Below, piece by piece: positions 1 through 4,205 of a DNA stretch of 8,120 nucleotides (position 1 is its first letter; each line of letters starts with the position of its first letter). Source of the stretch: Halobacteriovoraceae bacterium (GTDB lineage: Bacteria; Bdellovibrionota; Bacteriovoracia; Bacteriovoracales; Bacteriovoracaceae); contig JABJPQ010000313.1 in NCBI GenBank assembly GCA_018663815.1, positions 1 to 8,120 of the forward strand. The letters are read 5' to 3'. The notes beneath the pieces were generated by a model. It did no database searches and was not told where the DNA came from. It saw only the letters and a list, made by a program, of their open reading frames with translations. The translations under genes and the position numbers were made by a program.

Positions 1-441
1 AACCGCTTGAGCCTTTAAGGCTTCCATTGGCCACTTCGCATTCATCTCTTTGGGTAAAAGTGTTGATAAATAATCCTCTAATGATAACTCATTAATAATA
101 TCACATCCATCAAACTTTTCTGAAGTCTGAATATGCAAGACTCCTTTATAGCGCTCATTATCCCATTTAATCATACCTGTTGGGGAGTTAATTGAAGCAA
201 GCCGAATTGGCTTTTTACTTGATCGCAGTTTTTTTGAGCGACAATTAAAATGAATTCTCTTTGCTCCTTGATATGACTTAAAAGATTTTTTTGGCCAAAT
301 ATAGCGCTTCAAATCCATCCCCGAGACCTTAACCTTGGATAAAGACTTAGCAATACGTACTTTTAGCTTCGGTGATTTTGCAGCTTGCGCGTTCACAACA
401 ACAAGACACATAAAGAGTATCAATCCTAGAATTACTTTCAA
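1..441 (-). CDS. SpoIID/LytB domain protein, N-terminal part (runs off left edge)
   Basis: The reverse strand is open for 147 codons from a TTG at 441 to the window edge, so the C-terminus is missing. Residues 1-21 look like a signal peptide: Lys2, a hydrophobic stretch rich in Leu, Ile and Val, then an NAQA-A type cleavage site. The protein is therefore probably exported. Near the edge the sequence reads INELSLEDYLSTLLPKEM and then WPMEALKAQAV, the signature of the SpoIID/LytB family (usually INxLPLExYLxGVVPxEM, WPxEALKAQAVAARTYA). Known members are lytic transglycosylases acting on stem-peptide-free glycan, or amidase enhancers. The family's catalytic Glu lies in or just before the PKEM segment, and E is present here. 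The TTG start follows AAGGAG by 4 nt; an in-frame ATG at 411 would cut the signal peptide short. The gene lies 60 bp downstream of the UDG-like gene on the same strand with no terminator between, so co-transcription is possible. The family call is firm; the physiological role is unknown. Confidence 0.85.
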   Translation of the reverse strand, partial: MKVILGLILFMCLVVVNAQAAKSPKLKVRIAKSLSKVKVSGMDLKRYIWPKKSFKSYQGAKRIHFNCRSKKLRSSKKPIRLASINSPTGMIKWDNERYKGVLHIQTSEKFDGCDIINELSLEDYLSTLLPKEMNAKWPMEALKAQAV

Positions 442-445
442 TTTA

Positions 446-451
446 CTCCTT
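446..451 (-). promoter_or_regulatory. Ribosome binding site deciding a TTG start
   Basis: AAGGAG, read on the minus strand, sits 4 nt before the TTG at 441. It is the strongest Shine-Dalgarno match in this spacer and supports the TTG over the internal ATG at 411. Confidence 0.65.
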
Positions 452-501
452 CCGTGGAATCTATTGTTTTATTCTAAAGTGAAATGAAGATTAATTCAAA
501 T

Positions 502-1359
502 TTAAAGATTTAAAAAGCTCATCGCTTTTTGCATATCGGTCCAGGCCATTTTTTTCATATTGGGTGCTGTCTGTAAAAGCTTAGGCGAAAAAAGTGGCAT
601 TAAAGAAAATGAGTAGTCATTTTTATTTTGATCTACAAAAGAAATATCTATAATTTGACCATGAATATCCTTGAGCCTTTCACTTGTGCCTAAAAACTCA
701 TTACTGGCCAAAGCTCCAAGAGTTATGATCAGAGCTGGTTTTAAAAATAAAATTTCTGACAATAAGATTTCTTTTTGCTTTTTGTTTTTGATATTTAACG
801 AGCCTATCGTAAATTGATCAGTCTCTAACCTCATGGCAGAAACCATCCGTGAAAAAAGGCTTGAAACAGTGGGATTAAAATATAAATTAAAGCAATCACT
901 CAACACTTGCTGATCATCTGCTTGCTCAAGGGTATCATCGGAAATAAAATAGACTTTAAGCTGTTTTGCTTCTTTGTTAACTAGCTCTAAACTCTTTAAT
1001 TGAGTAAAAGCATCACCTATATTCACATCTCGATACGCTTGCTGAAGCTGCTCAACCGACCTACTGATCCCCTCAACTGCATTTAAAGTTGCGGATGATG
1101 GCTTTTTAACTATCTCACCCCCATTAAACTTAAAGTCCTGGTTAGTCTCAAGTTGTTGCTCACTAAAAAGACTGAGAGAGTCTAGTATTACTGTTTTTTC
1201 AGTAACTTCATTAGGCTGTATTTCTTCGCTAAGTTCTTGAGCTTGTTCAGGTATTGCCTGTAAATTAGTTTTTAGATAGCTCCAGTTTGCAGCATAGAAT
1301 TGTGATGAAAGCATTTTTTCTTTGTCGCTATGCAGTGAGCTTCGGTAAAGGTTTTCCAT
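502..1359 (-). CDS. Uracil-DNA glycosylase-like fold protein with degenerate active site
   Basis: The protein has 285 residues from the ATG at 1359; a GTG at 1368 would add three. The ATG is preferred because AAGTGA lies 5 nt before it. Residues 1 to about 130 are polar, Glu/Gln-rich and resemble nothing I recognise. From about 135 to the end the order of elements matches family 4/5 uracil-DNA glycosylases: a beta strand KVYFISDD where the family has the GEAPG water-activating loop, then LFSRMVSAMRL, then LKPALIITLGALASNEFLG (family: PxVIVALGxxAxxxLLG), then IHGQII, then MPLFSPKLLQTAPNMKKMAWTDM (family: yHPSxLLxxPxxKxxxWxDL). The HPS histidine is replaced by Ser, the GEAPG loop is absent, and only one Cys is present, so the family 4 Fe-S cluster cannot form. 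I infer a non-catalytic or repurposed UDG fold. Structural precedents for non-glycosylase use are the DNA polymerase III psi subunit and the poxvirus processivity factor D4. The gene is divergent from the CxxC gene at 1517. Confidence 0.6.
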   Translation of the reverse strand: MENLYRSSLHSDKEKMLSSQFYAANWSYLKTNLQAIPEQAQELSEEIQPNEVTEKTVILDSLSLFSEQQLETNQDFKFNGGEIVKKPSSATLNAVEGISRSVEQLQQAYRDVNIGDAFTQLKSLELVNKEAKQLKVYFISDDTLEQADDQQVLSDCFNLYFNPTVSSLFSRMVSAMRLETDQFTIGSLNIKNKKQKEILLSEILFLKPALIITLGALASNEFLGTSERLKDIHGQIIDISFVDQNKNDYSFSLMPLFSPKLLQTAPNMKKMAWTDMQKAMSFLNL

Positions 1360-1377
1360 TGTTATCACTTAGCAAAG

Positions 1378-1406
1378 CGGACACAAATTTCCTAGTAAAA
1401 TATAAT
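1378..1406 (+). promoter_or_regulatory. Candidate sigma-70 promoter for the double-CxxC gene
   Basis: A perfect TATAAT (1401-1406) lies 17 nt after CGGACA (1378-1383, 4 of 6 to TTGACA). Transcription would start near 1412 and give a leader of about 105 nt before the ATG at 1517. The leader contains the inverted repeats at 1446-1485. No equally good promoter is visible for the divergent minus-strand gene; TATATT-like sequence overlaps the same site on that strand. Confidence 0.45.
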
Positions 1407-1445
1407 GAACTCTTTTTTTTAAGCTCAGCGGCCTATCCCCGAAAA

Positions 1446-1485
1446 GATAATTACTGCATGATTGTTGAGCTAATTATCACAATCA
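1446..1485 (+). other. Overlapping inverted repeats: two alternative leader hairpins or operator
   Basis: GATAATTA (1446-1453) is a perfect 8-bp inverted repeat with TAATTATC (1471-1478). Inside its loop, TGATTGT (1459-1465) is a perfect 7-bp inverted repeat with ACAATCA (1479-1485). If the bulged T at 1465 or 1466 is allowed, the second pairing extends to 9 bp (1459-1468 with 1477-1485). That longer form shares bases 1477-1478 with the first hairpin. The connecting segments look too short for both stems to form together as a pseudoknot, so the two are likely mutually exclusive in RNA. As DNA they could be a dyad operator in the divergent spacer. No U-tract follows, so this is not a terminator. 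The pairing is seen directly; any function is inference. Confidence 0.35.
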
Positions 1486-1516
1486 ATAAAAAGTTCTTTC
1501 TCTGGAGGCAAAGCTA

Positions 1517-1729
1517 ATGGCTAAGGATGTTGAGTTTCGATTTGAACATTATGAGGAATATTGGGGATCTGCTGACAATGTTCAAAAGATCATTGGTGAA
1601 TGCAAAGTTTGTGGCTCTAAGCTACTGCTGAGCCACTTACCCGATTATAAAAATCTTCTCGTGCAAGAAACAGCACGGTGTATAGACTGTGGATCTGGTA
1701 CAAGAAAATTAATTCACGCTTTGAACTAA
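1517..1729 (+). CDS. Small double-CxxC (zinc-ribbon-like) protein, function unknown
   Basis: This is a 70-residue cytoplasmic protein with no signal peptide or membrane segment. Two cysteine pairs, C29-x-x-C32-G and C55-x-x-C58-G, are 22 residues apart, the layout of a zinc ribbon. Between them is SHLPDYKNLLVQETARC, and the protein ends RKLIHALN. The acidic and aromatic N-terminus (EFRFEHYEEYW) is probably part of the fold or a partner-binding helix. GGAGG at 1504-1508, 8 nt before the ATG, gives a strong ribosome binding site and makes the start secure. The gene has its own candidate promoter at 1378-1406 and a structured leader. Its TAA overlaps the TAG of uvrC on the other strand. I cannot assign a function. 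Zinc binding is inferred from the cysteine spacing only, and nucleic-acid or protein binding would both fit. Confidence 0.8.
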   Translation: MAKDVEFRFEHYEEYWGSADNVQKIIGECKVCGSKLLLSHLPDYKNLLVQETARCIDCGSGTRKLIHALN

Positions 1730-3669
1730 GAGCGATCTATACCATGGAAATACTTATGAATAAGTTTTGCATGTTTAGATTCAAGTTCAAGGGTATCTTG
1801 TAATTGCTCTAATGAAAGTTTTTGTAGTTCTGGCAAAGTATGCGTATTTTTTTTCAAAATATCTTGTTTCACAGTTTTATTTAAACCTTTTATCTCGTCA
1901 ACCCAAGAATGAATAATACGTTTATGTTCGGCTTTATGGTGAAGTTTTCGAGAAAACCTATGCGCTTCATCTCGCATATTGACAACAATTCTCATTAAAG
2001 ACCAACACTTATTTAAAACAAATGGGTTGGATCTTCCTTGAATAACGAGTCTTTCCTCACTACGCTTAATTTCACTTGAACGATACCCAGATTTTTTTAA
2101 ATCTCTTGCTTTAGCAATTCCAACCACAGGAACTTCTATTTCGAGTTCATCTAATACTTTTTTTACCGTATTAACTTGTTGAACCCCACCATCCACAATA
2201 AAAACGTCTGGCAGATTTCCATACTTTAAACGTCTGTAAAAAACTTCTCGCATCATTTCAAAATCATTATTTCCCTCTGGAAGTTCAGTCAGATGAAAAT
2301 AACGATATTGTTTTTTATCTGGCCTTCCCTCGTAAAAAACAATTTGAGATGCCGTAGGAGATTTCCCCTGCCAGACAGCAACATCATAACACTCTAAGAT
2401 TTTTGGTCGCTCTTTTAACGAGAGTAGGTCCTGCAATTTTTCCAACCCAATAAAGACGGATGAATGATTTTGAATTCTAACACTTTGAGTTTCTTGTGCA
2501 TGAGTATTAACTGACTTTAACAAACGAGCATATTTCTTGGAATGACTTTGAACCTGTAATTTCAGATCTTGCCCAAGCATTTTTTTAATGGCCAAGCCTA
2601 GCTGTTCACTTGCATCTTTTGTAAAGTCGGTAATAATTTTTTCAGGAATAACTTCCTCTAAAGAAGAATAATATTGTAAAATGGCACCAATAATTTCTTC
2701 CTCTATTTCTTTAAGAAAATCCGCTTTTAAAAAATGAAAGCTCTTATGTCCAAGTAAGTTTCCCTGTCTAATCATATAAATACTAATATCAATTTCATCA
2801 GCACCAACATAATAAGAAATAACGTCGATGTTTGAATCAGATAAATTTTCAACTGTTTGCTCAAATGATTTTTGAGCAAACGCATCTAAAACTTCAATAT
2901 CATCCCTTAAAGAAGCGGCCTGTTCAAATAATTCATCTTGCGCACATTTCATCATTTTTAGTGTTAAAAACTCTAATGTTGCTTTTACCTTTTTGTTTGT
3001 TTTAAAAAAGTTCGTCGCAAGCTCCAGGTCCTTACGATAATTATCTTGTGTAATTTCTTCCGTGCAAGGAGCACTACATTGTTTCATTTGATACAAAATA
3101 CAGGGTGTCTTTCTGGTATTAAAATCATGCAAAGAGCAGTCTCTCAAACTAAAGACTTTGGTTAAGATCTTAAGAATGGATGAGATATTTGAACCTACCG
3201 GAAAAGGGCCAAAAAGCTCTTGTTGCTGCTTTCTTTTGGGTCTTCGCATATACTCTAAGCGAGGGAATTTTTCTTTTAAATTGATCGTAACATAAGGATA
3301 GCTTTTATCGTCTTTAAGCTGAATATTGTATTTAGGCCGATGTTTTTTGATTAAATTATTTTCTAAGACAAATGATTCTGCATCTGAATATGTCAGTATA
3401 AAATCAAAATTTGAAATTTGCTCGACTAGTAATTGCGTTTTAGGTGATTTAGCCGAAGCGTTAAAATAACTTGTGACCCTACTTTTTAAGCTCTTTGCTT
3501 TACCCACATAAATAATTTCTCCATGTCGCCCCAACATAAAATAGCAACCACTCTTTTTCGGCAACGTGTTAGCCTGATCCAAAAGCTGATCGCGGTTTTT
3601 TTTTCCATAAGATTTCTTTACGTTAACCTCCGAATTGGCTAGAATGTTAGAAGTTTTTAGATCTGACAA
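1726..3669 (-). CDS. uvrC: UvrABC excinuclease subunit C
   Basis: UvrC makes the 3' and 5' incisions around a bulky DNA lesion handed over by UvrA and UvrB. The 647-residue protein is slightly longer than E. coli UvrC (610), mainly through a 35-residue polar N-terminal extension. The GIY-YIG nuclease spans residues 36-120: GCY (41-43), YVG (54-56), R64, E103 and N115, all expected active-site positions. Four Fe-S-type cysteines follow (C178, C190, C198, C202). The UvrB-binding UVR helix pair is at about 229-263. The RNase H-like 5' nuclease has D429 (ECYD), D469, D493 (VDGG) and H570 (DEAH). The C-terminal tandem helix-hairpin-helix at 590-647 keeps the helices but lacks the usual GxG hairpins (GLNKTV instead of GIGxKR). 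The start is a TTG with GGAG 5 nt upstream; the next in-frame Met is inside the GIY-YIG domain. A 72-bp spacer separates it from the divergent gene at 3742. Confidence 0.97.
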   Translation of the reverse strand: MSDLKTSNILANSEVNVKKSYGKKNRDQLLDQANTLPKKSGCYFMLGRHGEIIYVGKAKSLKSRVTSYFNASAKSPKTQLLVEQISNFDFILTYSDAESFVLENNLIKKHRPKYNIQLKDDKSYPYVTINLKEKFPRLEYMRRPKRKQQQELFGPFPVGSNISSILKILTKVFSLRDCSLHDFNTRKTPCILYQMKQCSAPCTEEITQDNYRKDLELATNFFKTNKKVKATLEFLTLKMMKCAQDELFEQAASLRDDIEVLDAFAQKSFEQTVENLSDSNIDVISYYVGADEIDISIYMIRQGNLLGHKSFHFLKADFLKEIEEEIIGAILQYYSSLEEVIPEKIITDFTKDASEQLGLAIKKMLGQDLKLQVQSHSKKYARLLKSVNTHAQETQSVRIQNHSSVFIGLEKLQDLLSLKERPKILECYDVAVWQGKSPTASQIVFYEGRPDKKQYRYFHLTELPEGNNDFEMMREVFYRRLKYGNLPDVFIVDGGVQQVNTVKKVLDELEIEVPVVGIAKARDLKKSGYRSSEIKRSEERLVIQGRSNPFVLNKCWSLMRIVVNMRDEAHRFSRKLHHKAEHKRIIHSWVDEIKGLNKTVKQDILKKNTHTLPELQKLSLEQLQDTLELESKHAKLIHKYFHGIDRS

Positions 3670-3674
3670 TTTAT

Positions 3675-3678
3675 CTCC
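3675..3678 (-). promoter_or_regulatory. Ribosome binding site deciding the uvrC TTG start
   Basis: GGAG on the minus strand, 5 nt before the TTG at 3669. No ATG occurs in frame before residue 45, which lies within the GIY-YIG domain, so this site fixes the start. Confidence 0.7.
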
Positions 3679-3695
3679 ACTAGTTACTTGTCCTA

Positions 3696-3724
3696 TTCAA
3701 AAGCAAATTTACACTTAATATACT
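3696..3724 (+). promoter_or_regulatory. Candidate promoter for the Zn-ribbon/KFGxG gene
   Basis: TTCAAA (3696-3701) and TATACT (3719-3724) are separated by 17 nt; they match the sigma-70 consensus at 4 and 5 of 6 positions. The predicted start near 3731 coincides with the Shine-Dalgarno AAAGGG (3731-3736), so the leader would be only about 11 nt. No convincing promoter for uvrC is seen in the opposite direction. Confidence 0.35.
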
Positions 3725-3741
3725 AAAACCAAAGGGTAGTG

Positions 3742-4158
3742 ATGTCATCGTTTTCAGCAGGTAAAGAAGTTCTTTCATATTGCGGTAAGTGTAAACTTCC
3801 CCTGGCCCATACAATAATTTCCATGAAAGACACTTCTACAATAGGCAAAGTTCAATGTAAAACTTGCCAAGCTAATCATATGTACAAGGATCCCGCCACT
3901 AAAGCTAAGAAAGTAAAGTCGGCTAAAAAGACGAGAAGAACGAGCAAAAAATCTGTTTCTGTTGGAGAATTGTGGACCGAGCAAATGGGTAAGGCAGATA
4001 ATGGCAAAGCCACTCCCTATTCAATTCGTTCAGAGTTCAAAAATGGTGAAATCATCGATCATAAAAAATTTGGACCAGGAATCGTACAAACTGTTGTTGA
4101 TGATAAAATAGAAGTTCTTTTCCAACACGAATTAAAACTACTCGTTCACTGTAAATAA
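3742..4158 (+). CDS. N-terminal Zn-ribbon / C-terminal KFGxG domain protein
   Basis: The protein has 138 residues from the ATG at 3742. A GTG at 3739 would lie only 2 nt after the AAAGGG ribosome binding site, too close, so the ATG is preferred. Three parts are visible. Residues 10-51 form a zinc-ribbon-like module: C14-GK-C17, then HTI, then C39-KT-C42 and HMYKDP. Residues 54-70 are a Lys/Arg-rich linker that would suit nucleic-acid binding. Residues 99-137 read FKNGEIIDHKKFGPGIV, then KIEVLFQHELKLLVH, the small beta-barrel-like 'H-x-KFGxGxV...VxF..G.K.L.H' motif known from hypothetical proteins of myxobacteria and Bdellovibrio-like bacteria; a similar motif occurs at the C-terminus of UvrD/PcrA helicases. 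The gene is transcribed divergently from uvrC. A DNA- or RNA-polymerase-associated role is possible but is inference; the function is unknown. Confidence 0.85.
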   Translation: MSSFSAGKEVLSYCGKCKLPLAHTIISMKDTSTIGKVQCKTCQANHMYKDPATKAKKVKSAKKTRRTSKKSVSVGELWTEQMGKADNGKATPYSIRSEFKNGEIIDHKKFGPGIVQTVVDDKIEVLFQHELKLLVHCK

Positions 4159-4179
4159 AAAAGGGAGCCTAACGCTCCC
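4157..4179 (-). terminator. Rho-independent terminator for the secreted-protein gene
   Basis: On the minus strand GGGAGC (4179-4174), loop GTTAG, and GCTCCC (4168-4163) form a 6-bp GC-rich stem. TTTTTTATTT (4162-4153) follows directly. The hairpin lies 27 bp past the stop of the minus-strand gene ending at 4206. On the plus strand the same stem is followed by CAACTTCT rather than a U-run, so it would be a poor terminator for the gene ending at 4158, although A-rich sequence precedes it. Its T-tract overlaps the stop codon of that gene. Confidence 0.8.
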
Positions 4180-4205
4180 CAACTTCTATCTAAATTTAGC
4201 TTAAA

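Noticed and set aside
1446..1485. H-type pseudoknot in the CxxC leader
   Set aside because: Both stems are perfect, but the 5-nt first connector would have to span about 15 stacked base pairs; alternative hairpins are more plausible.
1287..1517. Plus-strand open frame of 76 codons
   Set aside because: It starts inside the minus-strand UDG-like gene, has no ribosome binding site, encodes no recognisable motif and runs through the promoter and leader of the CxxC gene.
3775..3984. Minus-strand open frame of 69 codons
   Set aside because: It is antisense to the Zn-ribbon module of the 3742-4158 gene, which has a clear motif pattern; no independent evidence supports it.
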